The notes under the pieces were generated by a model, which worked only from the letters and a program-made list of their open reading frames with translations, was not told where the DNA came from and searched no databases. Shown here in pieces: positions 43,542 to 52,929 of a stretch of DNA of 64,000 nucleotides. The translations under genes and the position numbers were made by a program. The stretch's first letter is position 1; each line of letters starts with the position of its first letter. The stretch is from contig NZ_CTDZ01000009.1 of NCBI RefSeq assembly GCF_001375555.1, positions 2,969,758 to 3,033,757 on the forward strand. The letters run 5' to 3'. The DNA is from Numidum massiliense (GTDB lineage Bacteria > Bacillota > Bacilli > Thermoactinomycetales > Novibacillaceae).

Positions 43542-43681
43542 ATGCTGCATCGTCACTACTGTACTTTTTCCGGGAAGTCTCAAGCTACCCTATTCCCTAC
43601 CCGCTCTCACATGTTGCCCTACGTAGGAATAGGCTATTGAAGGCTGAGTTACCGCGAAATTAATGTACAGTATTTGTAAGT

Positions 43682-43731
43682 AAAAACTCCCTCTCTGTTA
43701 AGTAGATGGCCTTTAACAGAGGGAGTTTTTT
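43682..43731. terminator. Bidirectional terminator
   Basis: AAAAACTCCCTC...CTGTTAA pairs with TTTAACAGAGGGAGTTTTTT. A runs and T runs on both sides make it work in both directions. It lies between the ABC permease (plus) and the DoxX gene (minus), which converge here. Confidence 0.9.
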
Positions 43732-43782
43732 GCACGCGGTTTTCAGGTATAGGTCTGGTGTTTTTCTCTCGCTTTTTATAAA

Positions 43783-44304
43783 CTAGGCGATGTTGTTATA
43801 CGTGTGTCCACCGGGCTTTTCGGGGAGCAACCACGCCGCTTCCCTTCTTAAATACGGAACCATCCAGCGATCGAAGCCGATTTTACCGGCATTCATTCCG
43901 GCAACGAGGACAAAAACTGTCAATAACACCATCTGCGGATTACTGCTCGTCGTTCCAGAGAAGAGGAAAGCGAAATTCATGACGATCCCCATACATGCTG
44001 ATAATGTCGTGAGGAAACCGAAGATGAGGCCGAGACCGACGAAAAATTCCCCCCAAGGAATGAGCACATTAAACAATATGATGTGAGGGATGGCGAAACC
44101 TTCCAAAAAGTTTGCCCACCAACCTTGTACGGCAGGATGGTCGCCAGCCGTCGCCTGCACCGCCGCGTGTAAATAATTCGTCGCGTCAAACCCGTCGACG
44201 ATTTTGAGCCAGCCGGCAGTCATCCACGTCCAGCCAAGATAAAGCCGCACGATCAATAATAAGTACGCAGCCACCTTGCTCTCGCGTAAAAACGTAACAA
44301 ACAC
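43783..44304 (-). CDS. DoxX family membrane protein
   Basis: About 173 residues with four membrane segments and the DoxX-type pattern LLLIVRLYLGWTWMTAGWLKI, VLIPWGEFFVGLGLIFGFLT and ACMGIVMNFAFLFSGT. Relatives include the small subunit of thiosulfate:quinone oxidoreductase and MhqP/CatD-type proteins; the role here is unknown. The GTG at 44304 is preferred because GGAG is 11 bases upstream; a TTG at 44313 has the site only two bases away. Confidence 0.8.
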   Translation of the reverse strand: MFVTFLRESKVAAYLLLIVRLYLGWTWMTAGWLKIVDGFDATNYLHAAVQATAGDHPAVQGWWANFLEGFAIPHIILFNVLIPWGEFFVGLGLIFGFLTTLSACMGIVMNFAFLFSGTTSSNPQMVLLTVFVLVAGMNAGKIGFDRWMVPYLRREAAWLLPEKPGGHTYNNIA

Positions 44305-44384
44305 TGCGATCAACGCTCCTTCCTTCTCTTGTACCTCAAATGTACAACGCTTGGATGTGCATTAATAGCAGTTTGTTAGTAAAT

Positions 44385-45302
44385 TCACAGTATAGCCTTA
44401 CCTTTTTGGCAGTTGTGCAACGGTCCGATCCTTACGTGCGTGCGGTGGTAGTTACTGATGACAGCGTGTTGTGCTTCGCTTTTAAAGCGGTTGCGAATGT
44501 TCACCGTGTAATGTTTGTCATAAACGTCGACAATGTAAGGGCGGTATAACGCTTCGATGAACGGTGTCTTACTGATCACCATTAACGCTTTCCCCGATAA
44601 GTTTTTAAAATCAGCGGCTAGCCGGCGATGCTCCGCCTCGGCAAAGTCGCCGCTGAACCGTAAATTGCCGTAGTCCGTGAACACGCAGTCGTACGGCGGG
44701 TCTAGAAATATGAAATCGTTATCATTTGTCTCGCGAAGAATACGTCCGTAATCCGTCGTGCAAATGTGCGCACTTCGCAACAACTCACTGTGCTGACGCG
44801 TTAAGACGTTCGCGTTAAAGCGATTGTAGTGACCGTACGGAACGTTGTATTCGCCTTTTTTGTTATAGCGGATCATCCCGCTGTATGCCGTCTTGTTAAT
44901 GAAGTAATAAACAGTCGCCTCGAGGTATTGGCCGGAAGGGCAATTAAATTCCTCTCGCATGCGGTAATAAAGGCACTCGTTCGGATTGGGCACGCGCACC
45001 TCGCTGTGTGCCACTTTTTTTCGCTCTAAAAAGGTGCGGTGGTTGCGCTCGTATGTCGCTTGTAGCTCGTCAAGCTCGCGCCGCACACGGCCATAGCGAT
45101 CGCGCACTTGTCGGTACGCGCGCATCAACTTAGCGTTAATGTCATTCAGTAACGCCCGCCGCGGTTCGAGGTGAAAAAAAACAGCGCCGCCCCCAAAAAA
45201 AGGCTCGACATAGCGCGTGTAATCGCTGGCTGACGGGAAATAGTCAGCGAAAAACGGTATGTCCCGCATTTTTCCACCGCGGTATTTAAGAAAGGGTCTC
45301 AT
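44385..45302 (-). CDS. D12-class N6-adenine DNA methyltransferase (Dam/DpnM-like), orphan
   Basis: 305 residues. Start MRPFLKYRGGK (motif X), then RYVEPFFGGGAVFFHLEP (SAM-binding motif I), and FIFLDPPYDCVF (DPPY catalytic motif IV) near residue 200. Domain order fits alpha-class D12 methylases, whose members often modify GATC, but the target cannot be read from the sequence. No restriction endonuclease or phage gene is next to it, so it seems an orphan. An in-frame ATG 27 bases upstream is possible. Confidence 0.88.
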   Translation of the reverse strand: MRPFLKYRGGKMRDIPFFADYFPSASDYTRYVEPFFGGGAVFFHLEPRRALLNDINAKLMRAYRQVRDRYGRVRRELDELQATYERNHRTFLERKKVAHSEVRVPNPNECLYYRMREEFNCPSGQYLEATVYYFINKTAYSGMIRYNKKGEYNVPYGHYNRFNANVLTRQHSELLRSAHICTTDYGRILRETNDNDFIFLDPPYDCVFTDYGNLRFSGDFAEAEHRRLAADFKNLSGKALMVISKTPFIEALYRPYIVDVYDKHYTVNIRNRFKSEAQHAVISNYHRTHVRIGPLHNCQKGKAIL

Positions 45303-45444
45303 CTCCTCACCATCCTTAATCCTTCGCATTCACCGATATGTAAAGACAACAAAAGCTTTGTGCGATAAACCTATTTTTCCAATTATCGCATATTATTACC
45401 GTTTGTCGCAACCGAAAAAAAACTGTATAAATATGACCCTTTAG

Positions 45445-45493
45445 AAAAACAGACCGACAACCACCTAAGGTAGGGCGGTTATCGGTCTGTTTT
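45445..45493. terminator. Bidirectional terminator, mainly of the sugar ABC operon
   Basis: AAAACAGACCGACAACC pairs with GGTTATCGGTCTGTTTT around a 14-base loop; A/T runs on both sides. It lies 26 bases past the stop of the solute-binding lipoprotein gene. Confidence 0.85.
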
Positions 45494-45518
45494 ACGTTTG
45501 CCACTAACGTGCGCTTGA

Positions 45519-46994
45519 CTACTTTTGCGAAGCGCGCCACTCGTCGATCTGCTTTTGTGCCTCTTCCATAATTTTGTCCAAGCCAGCTTCCTTAAATTTC
45601 TTGGACGCTTTCGGCAAATATTCTTTCGGGTCGACGGAGCCCGTCATCAGCGCTGCCCAATACTCGTCTTTGACGTTGTTGACGGCTGCCAATTCGGTCG
45701 ATACGTTCGCAGGATCGAAGTTAAAACCTAACAGTGGTGCATCGGTGGCCGATTCGTTAAATTTGTCGAATTGATCCCACTTGTCATCCGGATCGTCTTC
45801 AGTTAAATAAGTGATCATCATATTACCGAGCGTGAACGACGGCATATCGTAGTTTTTCCCCGCCGGCAGATCTTTCACGCGATCGCCCTTCACTTTTTCA
45901 TAGTGTTCCCCTTCGATCCCCGAGTCGACTAAGTTGCGCAAGTATTCGTCGGTGTTCAACAGATTGAGGAACTCCATCGCCTTTTCTGGGTGCTTTGACG
46001 TCGCGGAGATCGCTTGTAGCGAGCCGGTCACCGACCACGTATACGTTACCGGATCGTTAATCGGCTTCGTCACAACTTCGTAACCTAAGCTATTTTTCCA
46101 CCCGTTCTCCGCATACGGTTGGTAGTGGACGCGGTCGACTAACCACTTGCCAGTTTCCATCGCGTCGCCGCCGGTTAACGTCGCGACGTCTTTCGGCAAA
46201 TAACCGGCCTTGTAATACTTGTGCATCGTTTCCAGCGTCTGTTTCACTTCCGGTGTTTCAAACAAGTTAACGAGTTTGTAGTCCTTCGTATCTAACTTGA
46301 CACCGAGTGGTAACCCTTCAATTAAGTAATCGTATGGAATGTCCGGTGTAAACGTCTTATCGGCAGAGATCGGCGGTATGCTAGGTTCCTTTTCTTTAAA
46401 CGCTTTTAACAGCGGCTCTAAACTTTCCAGAGATTGCACATCCGAAATATCGAGGTCGTATTTATCCAAGTACTGTTTGTTAAATCGCCATACCGACTGA
46501 GCCGGCAATTCTTTGTTTGCTGGTACGCCATAGTTTTTGCCATCGACTTGTGTCCCTTCGAGAAACGACGGGTGAAGCACGTCTTTAATCCCTTTCCCAT
46601 ACTTGTCTAACAAGTCGTTGATCGGTAAGAAGGCACCTTTGCGCGCATTTTGCACATAGTCAAATGCCCAAGACGACGTAAAGACGATGTCGAACGGTTC
46701 GCCCGACGCGGCCATTACTTGCATTTTTTCGGTGTAATCGCCCCAGTCGACCATTTTCATCTTAACAGTGGCGTTAATTTTTTCTTTCGTATACTTGTTA
46801 ACCTCTTCCATCACTTTATCGACATCTTTTTGCGGGGTTCCGACCGTATACCACACTAATTCGACCGGCTCTCCCTTCTTACCTTTCTTGTCGTCCCCCT
46901 TGCTGTCGTCGGCGCTGTTCGAGCAGCCGACAGCGAGCAGTGCAAAAACTAATACACATGACAATGCGACACGTAAGCCCCTGCGAAGTTTCAC
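45519..46994 (-). CDS. Sugar ABC transporter solute-binding lipoprotein (LplA/YtcQ-like)
   Basis: A 491-residue lipoprotein. The signal peptide ends in the lipobox LAVGC (Cys24), followed by an Asp/Lys/Gly linker. The mature part is a large family-1-type binding protein (VELVWYTVGTPQKDVDKV, FDIVFTSSWAFDYV) with the C-terminal region typical of LplA-type proteins. It captures an oligosaccharide or related compound outside the cell for the two permeases encoded upstream. No ATPase is in the operon; such systems usually share MsmX. GTG start after GAGGAGG. Confidence 0.88.
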   Translation of the reverse strand: MKLRRGLRVALSCVLVFALLAVGCSNSADDSKGDDKKGKKGEPVELVWYTVGTPQKDVDKVMEEVNKYTKEKINATVKMKMVDWGDYTEKMQVMAASGEPFDIVFTSSWAFDYVQNARKGAFLPINDLLDKYGKGIKDVLHPSFLEGTQVDGKNYGVPANKELPAQSVWRFNKQYLDKYDLDISDVQSLESLEPLLKAFKEKEPSIPPISADKTFTPDIPYDYLIEGLPLGVKLDTKDYKLVNLFETPEVKQTLETMHKYYKAGYLPKDVATLTGGDAMETGKWLVDRVHYQPYAENGWKNSLGYEVVTKPINDPVTYTWSVTGSLQAISATSKHPEKAMEFLNLLNTDEYLRNLVDSGIEGEHYEKVKGDRVKDLPAGKNYDMPSFTLGNMMITYLTEDDPDDKWDQFDKFNESATDAPLLGFNFDPANVSTELAAVNNVKDEYWAALMTGSVDPKEYLPKASKKFKEAGLDKIMEEAQKQIDEWRASQK

Positions 46995-47109
46995 GTCATA
47001 TCCTCCTCAAAAGCATATGTTTTATTACAAACCGTCCGCGTGAATGCCGCGACAGCTATCACGGCTAGTCATCCACCCGGCAGCTTATAACCACTTCATG
47101 CCGTCGGCG

Positions 47110-48057
47110 TCACTCTTTAACGGCACCAATTGTTAAACCTTGCACAAAGTACTGTTGGAAAAACGGATAAGCCAACACAATTGGTCCCGTCGCGAGTACG
47201 ACCATCGCCATCCGCGACGTTTCTTGCGGCAACGAAGCAAGCAGTTCCATACTGACGCCGCTATTTTGCGTGCTTTGCAAAATAAATTGCATACTGTTTT
47301 CGATGCGCATCAACATCGACTGTAATGGCACTAAATGCGGTTCATCAATATAGAGCAACGCGTTGAACCAGTCGTTCCAATAGCCGAGCGTACTAAACAG
47401 CCCGATCGTCGCCATTGCCGGTAACGAAATTGGCAAGACGAGGCTAAAAAAGATACGAAACTCTCCTGCGCCGTCAATTTTTCCCGATTCGATAATCGCC
47501 TCTGGCACGGACGAGCGGAAAAACGTGCGCATAATGAGAATGTAAAACGCGTTTACACAGAGCGGTAAAATGAGTGCCCACACCGTGTTTTGCAAATGCA
47601 GCACTTGTGTCACGACCATGTACGTCGGAACGAGCCCCCCGTTAAACAATAGCGTGAAAAACGCAAGGAACGAGAAGAAGTTCCGATACTTAAAGTCGCG
47701 CCGCGAAATCGCGTAGGCGTAAAAAGAAATGACGAGCAAACTGACAATCGTACCGACGACAGTGACGAAAATTGTCACGCCGTACGAACGTAGCAACTGA
47801 TCCCCTGCTTGAAAAATATACTTGTACGCCTCTAAGCTCCACTTCTCCGGAAACAAACTGTAACCGTTGTGTGCGAGTGTACTTTCGTCCGTCAGCGAAA
47901 TGATAATCACGAAAATAAACGGAAACACGCAGATGAAGGCGAATGCCCCAACGAGTATATTCATCGCTATATTCCAACCCGGGGGGAGACCGTGTATGTC
48001 CCGCGGTTTACGCGCGCGCCTCTCGCTCCGTCTTCCGTTCACAGCGGTAGTCGCCAT
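47110..48057 (-). CDS. Sugar ABC transporter permease, LplC/YtcP-like
   Basis: A 315-residue membrane protein with six segments and the EAA-loop region PEAIIESGKIDGAGEFRIFFS, which contacts the ATPase. The start MNILVGAFAFICVFPFIFVI segment and length fit MalG/LplC-type permeases. It is the second permease of a heterodimer with the product of the gene 16 bases upstream. A GGAGG lies ten bases before the ATG. Confidence 0.9.
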   Translation of the reverse strand: MATTAVNGRRSERRARKPRDIHGLPPGWNIAMNILVGAFAFICVFPFIFVIIISLTDESTLAHNGYSLFPEKWSLEAYKYIFQAGDQLLRSYGVTIFVTVVGTIVSLLVISFYAYAISRRDFKYRNFFSFLAFFTLLFNGGLVPTYMVVTQVLHLQNTVWALILPLCVNAFYILIMRTFFRSSVPEAIIESGKIDGAGEFRIFFSLVLPISLPAMATIGLFSTLGYWNDWFNALLYIDEPHLVPLQSMLMRIENSMQFILQSTQNSGVSMELLASLPQETSRMAMVVLATGPIVLAYPFFQQYFVQGLTIGAVKE

Positions 48058-48072
48058 ATGAGTCCCACCTCC

Positions 48073-49014
48073 CTAAAATAGTGCGCTATCTTTGTCGATC
48101 TTGCGGACGATATAGTTCGCTGTAATGACGAGAATAAACCCGACGATGGACTGATACAAACCGGCTGCCGCACTCATACCAATCTCTCCGGTCGTTTTTA
48201 ACCCGCGGTACACGTATGTGTCAATGACGTTCGTGACCGAGTAGAGCGCACCTGAATCGCGGGGCAACTGGTAAAACAACCCGAAGTCTGAGTAAAAGAT
48301 GCGTCCGACCGCCATTAAGGTCAAAATGATCATCAACGGTTTGATCATCGGCAACGTGATGTTTTTAATTTGCTGCCATTTGTTGGCACCGTCAATCATT
48401 GCCGCTTCGTACAGTGACTTATCGATACCCACAATAGCAGCTAGGTAAACAACACTCGAATAGCCGAGGTTTTTCCAGAAGTTCATGAAGGTCAAAATGT
48501 AGGGCCAATATGTCGGATCCGAATACCACAACACAGGATCGATGCCGAACCAACTGAGCACTTGGTTGAATACCCCGTGGTCGACGCTTAAGAAACTGAA
48601 GGCGAAGTAGCTGACAATCACCCAGGACAAGAAGTACGGCATAAACATGCCCGTCTGGTACCACTTGGCGAGTCGCTTGTTCGCTAACTCACTCAACACG
48701 ACTGCCAAAAAGACAGACAGCACGAGGCCGACGAAAATAAACACAAAGTTGTACAGCAACGTGTTGCGCGTAATAATCCACGCGTCCCCCGTACTGAACA
48801 AAAACTTAAAGTTTTTTAACCCTACCCACTCACTGTTGATAATACTCGCGAGAAAACCGTCCGGACTAAACCGGTACTCCTTGAACGCAATGACCGTACC
48901 AGCCATCGGCAAATACGAAAAGAAGAAAAACCACAACGTCCCAGGGAGTACCATCAGCAGCATCGCTTTGTTATTACGCAAATTTTTGCTGAAACGTTTT
49001 ACCGCTTTCACCAC
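48073..49014 (-). CDS. Sugar ABC transporter permease, LplB/YteP-like
   Basis: A 313-residue membrane protein with six segments. The EAA loop reads YEAAMIDGANKWQQIKNITLP. N-terminal AMLLMVLPGTLWFFFFSYLP and the KEYRFSPDGFLASI segment fit LplB/YteP-type permeases for complex sugars. GTG start with GGAGGG six bases upstream. It follows the response regulator gene by 127 bases. Confidence 0.9.
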   Translation of the reverse strand: MVKAVKRFSKNLRNNKAMLLMVLPGTLWFFFFSYLPMAGTVIAFKEYRFSPDGFLASIINSEWVGLKNFKFLFSTGDAWIITRNTLLYNFVFIFVGLVLSVFLAVVLSELANKRLAKWYQTGMFMPYFLSWVIVSYFAFSFLSVDHGVFNQVLSWFGIDPVLWYSDPTYWPYILTFMNFWKNLGYSSVVYLAAIVGIDKSLYEAAMIDGANKWQQIKNITLPMIKPLMIILTLMAVGRIFYSDFGLFYQLPRDSGALYSVTNVIDTYVYRGLKTTGEIGMSAAAGLYQSIVGFILVITANYIVRKIDKDSALF

Positions 49015-49141
49015 TCATATCCCTCCTCCCGAACGAGCGGGTTACTCACCGCTCTACTACCAACATACTAGAGAAGGGATTGGCGCTAAAGTTAAAAAAA
49101 AAAAGGTTTACTGGACAAACTAAATAAAGGGCATACAACCG

Positions 49142-50752
49142 TTACGGTAAGTTCCGAAATTCAGTCGGCGAGACACCGACGTACCGTTTAAACTGTCGAT
49201 AAAAGTAACTCGCGTCCCAAAAACCGACTTTGCGGGCAATTTCACGTGTTTTTAAATGTGTCTCACGCAACAGTTGTTTCGACTTCTCGATTCTGTACCT
49301 GTTGACATAATGACTAAAAGACTCGTTCGTCTCCTTTTGAAACAGTTGACCTAAGTAAACAGGGTGGACGTTATACGTCTGTCCGAGCATCTTTAACGAT
49401 AATCCTTCCGCATAATGTGCGTCGATGTGACGCAACACTTGTTGCACAATCGGCGTCACCTCGTCTTGCGGAGTCAAACTGTCCATCGCCGTTTTTGCGA
49501 CCACTTTTACGTATGTTTTTAACGCATCGATCGACGGCGCTTGGAACACCCGAGCAAACATATGCCGATACACAGTTAATGTGCTCGCCTGTGTGCGGGA
49601 TCCCTTACATACGTTGTTGAGTGACTGTTGAATATGGACGATGATGTCGATCGCCGCCGTCTGCAAATGGGCAGGCGTCACGCCACTTTGACCTTGCAAA
49701 CGTGCAAAGTCAGCATCGATTAATTGGAATAGCGCCTGGCGGTCGCGCGCGAGCAGTGTTGCAGCGTAAGCGGGTAAATCCAACTGAAAAGCCGGCGTCC
49801 TGCTCAGTGCGACGGGGGACAACTGCTCGATCTCTAATACGTGCGTCTTTGGCTCGATTAAATAATACTGCGCGGCGAGCTGTGCGTCGGCGTAGCTTTT
49901 GGCTGCTAGTGCCTTGCCGGACACGTCGCCGCCGATACCGATGACAACTTCGCAGCATACTGCACCTTGTAAGTCCTCGTAAAGGGCGTGGAGCCATTCT
50001 GTCGCTTCCACTTTGGCGGCCCTGCGATTCTCAAGGGAAAAAATAACGACAGTCTGCCCTGCCTTGTCCCGAAAACAAACCGTCTGACATCGCTCCTGAA
50101 CCTTATTTCGCACGATGTCATACGTCAAGTACAGCTGTTCGCGTACTGCGGGCGACGGTACGTCGCTGAAGCCCTGAGCGAAAGAGGTTTCCCCTTCCTC
50201 ATACGGAATCACTTCGATGACGGCGACGAGATAGTACGGCCCATCCAACTGAACGCCGAGCATGCATAGTCGCATCTTTAACTCTTCGCCGTCGATGGCG
50301 TTCGTCAGCCAGCGGTACAATATATTGTCGCGAATAATGTCCATGTTTTCACGTCCGTAGACGGTGTCGGCTATCGATGTATCCAGTTTTTCCACTGTAC
50401 TGCGAAGTGTCTTTTTTAGTTCTTCAATATTGATCGGCTTTAACAAGTAGTTTTCGATCCCGAGCACCATGCCTTCTTTCAAGTAGTCAAAGTCATCGTA
50501 CCCGCTAAGGACGATAACCTTCATCTCTTCGTTTAATTCCTTCGCCCGCCGGATCAACGTTAAGCCGTCCATGTTCGGCATGCGAATATCAGTGATCAAT
50601 ATGTCGACGGGTACTTGTGACAGCGCTTCTAACGCCTGACGGCCGTCTTCTGCCTGCCCGACAATTTCTAATCCGAAGTGCGACCAATCGACGATCGCGT
50701 ACAACCCTTCAACGATAAACGGTTCGTCGTCAACGAGAAACACTTTGTACAT
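49142..50752 (-). CDS. AraC-type response regulator, YesN-like
   Basis: 536 residues. N-terminal receiver (VFLVDDEPFIVEGL, phosphorylation Asp in VDILITDIRMPNMDG, LSGYDDFDYLKEG, LLKPINIEEL), a long middle region, and a C-terminal pair of AraC helix-turn-helix motifs (LSLKMLGQTYNVHPVYLGQLF and IARKVGFWDASYFYRQFKRYVG). With the kinase encoded upstream it forms a YesM/YesN-type system that probably turns on the sugar ABC genes. ATG at 50752 fits the GGGGG nine bases upstream better than the one at 50761. Confidence 0.92.
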   Translation of the reverse strand: MYKVFLVDDEPFIVEGLYAIVDWSHFGLEIVGQAEDGRQALEALSQVPVDILITDIRMPNMDGLTLIRRAKELNEEMKVIVLSGYDDFDYLKEGMVLGIENYLLKPINIEELKKTLRSTVEKLDTSIADTVYGRENMDIIRDNILYRWLTNAIDGEELKMRLCMLGVQLDGPYYLVAVIEVIPYEEGETSFAQGFSDVPSPAVREQLYLTYDIVRNKVQERCQTVCFRDKAGQTVVIFSLENRRAAKVEATEWLHALYEDLQGAVCCEVVIGIGGDVSGKALAAKSYADAQLAAQYYLIEPKTHVLEIEQLSPVALSRTPAFQLDLPAYAATLLARDRQALFQLIDADFARLQGQSGVTPAHLQTAAIDIIVHIQQSLNNVCKGSRTQASTLTVYRHMFARVFQAPSIDALKTYVKVVAKTAMDSLTPQDEVTPIVQQVLRHIDAHYAEGLSLKMLGQTYNVHPVYLGQLFQKETNESFSHYVNRYRIEKSKQLLRETHLKTREIARKVGFWDASYFYRQFKRYVGVSPTEFRNLP

Positions 50753-50900
50753 CCGCAACATTCCCCCATCAAAGTTGTCTCCTTAAACGCAAAACGTTGC
50801 TATCGTCCGTCCGATTGACGTTTCCTCTCCTGACTATCGTAAAATTTTGCTAGAAAATTTGCTAGAAAAGAAGCGTACCTTAAACGTTTAGTGAACTGCT

Positions 50901-52739
50901 TCACGACACTGTGCCCGTCAGCTCTGAGTTGAGCACAGCCGGAATCGTCACTCGCACTGTCGTTCCTTTTCCTTCAACGCTGTCGACGGTGATACCGTAT
51001 GAACTGCCGTATAAAATTTTTATCCGTTCGTTTACGTTTTTCAATCCGAGTGACGAAGTGCTATAAGCTTGCGGCGCAGCTAAGGCGCGTTGCAGTTCAG
51101 CCAACTGCTCGCTGGCAATCCCTTTGCCGTTGTCTGTTACTTCGATGACAATATCGTCGGCCACTTTACGGCCGTAAATGGCAATCCGGTTATTTTTGCG
51201 GTCGAGGCGGATGCCGTGCACGATGTAATTTTCAATAATCGGCTGAAGCGACAACTTCATCACGCGGCATTCTAACACATCTTCCGCCACCGCAACGTCA
51301 AACGTAAACTTATCGCGGTACCTGATGCGAAAAAGTTTTAAATAGCGGCGGCAATTTTCAATTTCCTCACGCAAGGTGACGATGGTCGCATCCTTGACTA
51401 AATGTTTGAACAGCGAGGCCATAATATAAATCATCTCCCCGACGTCGGTGGCCCCTTGAGAAATCGCCCGCATGCGAATAGCCTCCAGCGTGTTGTACAA
51501 AAAGTGCGGGTTAATTTGCGCTTGAAAGGCAATGAGTTCAGCCTGTTTCTGCTTAATTTCCGACTTGTAGACGCGGTCGATATACCGGTTTAATTCTCGG
51601 CACATTTGGTTGAAACTAGCGGCAATTTGCGACAACTCGTCCTCTTGTCGTACCGGGATACGTACTGATAAGTCACCCCGCTCTACTTTTTGCATCGCAC
51701 CGATGACCGTCTGCGTTCGCCGCGAATAATTTCGGACGAAGGCAGCGGCGAGTGTCACGGCAAACACGATACATACAGCAGTCGCGATCGCAATCGTACG
51801 CCGAAGCGCGACGTAGTTTTTTTCAATTTCCGCTTTTGGGACGACGTTCGCCGCCATGTAACCGGGCCGGGTCTCGTTAATCGCGGTCACATACGATTCT
51901 TCTTCGAGTTGTTCTGTTTTGCCCGTCGTATGTAATCGTTCGCGATATGGATATGTTTGACCGATATAACGGTTGGACGAATCGAATAGGACAGTCCCCT
52001 CAGCCGACAGGACGACCGAATACCCTTTTATTTCGTCCGCCTTTTTTTGCAAGACGCGTTCAATGCCGATACGGTCGTACACGACGACTATTTTACCGAC
52101 TGTTTGTAACGTTTGCGGATCTTTAATATCGTGGGCGAACATAAACTTGCCCTCGTGCGATTCACCGATCGCCTTTTCTAGCCAATAGTTAGCCGCTTGA
52201 ATCGTCGCGCCATCTCTCATGCGCTCCATGACTTCCGGAATGTACGATCTTCCCGGTTGCAGGGGATAGTAGCGCTTAATCCCTTTTCTTTTGTACACGT
52301 ACAAATCATTTTGTACCGCACTGTACAAAATGATCTCGGCGATATCCTCGTCTTTATCCATCTCATTTTTGAAAAAAGTATCGATGTTAGGGACAGTAAA
52401 GCTGTTGCTGTCTGAAAAGACATCTAATCGGTGCTGCAGATATTTTTGCAAACCGTTTTCCAAAAAAAAGACGGTTTCAGACGTCAACGCTTTTTCTTGA
52501 TAGAGCCGATGAATCCGAGATTGAGCTGATTCATAGGTCGTGTTAAGGTGGCGACTAACACTTTCTAACAATTGCTTTTGCTCGGTTAGCTCTTTTTCGA
52601 TGAGCGATTTGGCAACTAATTGATTGACGAGAATAGCGAGTGCCACTAAAGTAATCACGACAATTAACGAGTAAAAAAGGACGATTTTGTTAAACAGCTT
52701 CCGTTTGATGTACTTGTTATAACAGTTAATTCTAATCAC
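50901..52739 (-). CDS. Sensor histidine kinase, YesM-like
   Basis: 612 residues. Membrane segment 1 (IVLFYSLIVVITLVALAILV), a large extracellular sensor domain to about residue 310, membrane segment 2 (TIAIATAVCIVFAVTLAAAF), a HAMP domain (GDLSVRIPVRQEDELSQIAASFNQM), then QAQINPHFLYNTLEAIRM with the phosphorylated His and an ATPase domain (IENYIVHGIRL, VTDNGKGI, LGLKNVNERI). It likely senses a sugar outside the cell. The GTG start is tentative because the AGG site touches it. Confidence 0.9.
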   Translation of the reverse strand: MIRINCYNKYIKRKLFNKIVLFYSLIVVITLVALAILVNQLVAKSLIEKELTEQKQLLESVSRHLNTTYESAQSRIHRLYQEKALTSETVFFLENGLQKYLQHRLDVFSDSNSFTVPNIDTFFKNEMDKDEDIAEIILYSAVQNDLYVYKRKGIKRYYPLQPGRSYIPEVMERMRDGATIQAANYWLEKAIGESHEGKFMFAHDIKDPQTLQTVGKIVVVYDRIGIERVLQKKADEIKGYSVVLSAEGTVLFDSSNRYIGQTYPYRERLHTTGKTEQLEEESYVTAINETRPGYMAANVVPKAEIEKNYVALRRTIAIATAVCIVFAVTLAAAFVRNYSRRTQTVIGAMQKVERGDLSVRIPVRQEDELSQIAASFNQMCRELNRYIDRVYKSEIKQKQAELIAFQAQINPHFLYNTLEAIRMRAISQGATDVGEMIYIMASLFKHLVKDATIVTLREEIENCRRYLKLFRIRYRDKFTFDVAVAEDVLECRVMKLSLQPIIENYIVHGIRLDRKNNRIAIYGRKVADDIVIEVTDNGKGIASEQLAELQRALAAPQAYSTSSLGLKNVNERIKILYGSSYGITVDSVEGKGTTVRVTIPAVLNSELTGTVS

Positions 52740-52820
52740 CTATACATAATTATATACTTGTAACGGTGGACGACAAGTAAGATGCACTCGCTTCCTGCCA
52801 ACAGTTGTGACAATACACGT

Positions 52821-52850
52821 AAAAAGCCCGAGAAATACCTTCTCGAGCTT
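52821..52850 (-). terminator. Terminator of the cdaA-cdaR-glmM unit
   Basis: AAGCTCGAGAA/TTCTCGGGCTT stem with a short loop followed on the minus strand by TTTTT, 80 bases past glmM. Confidence 0.8.
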
Positions 52851-52929
52851 ACTGTGTACGCAACTTTAGTTTGTGAACGTTAGCACATACTTCCACTTCG
52901 GCTAGTGCTTGTCCAACATCCAACTAATG

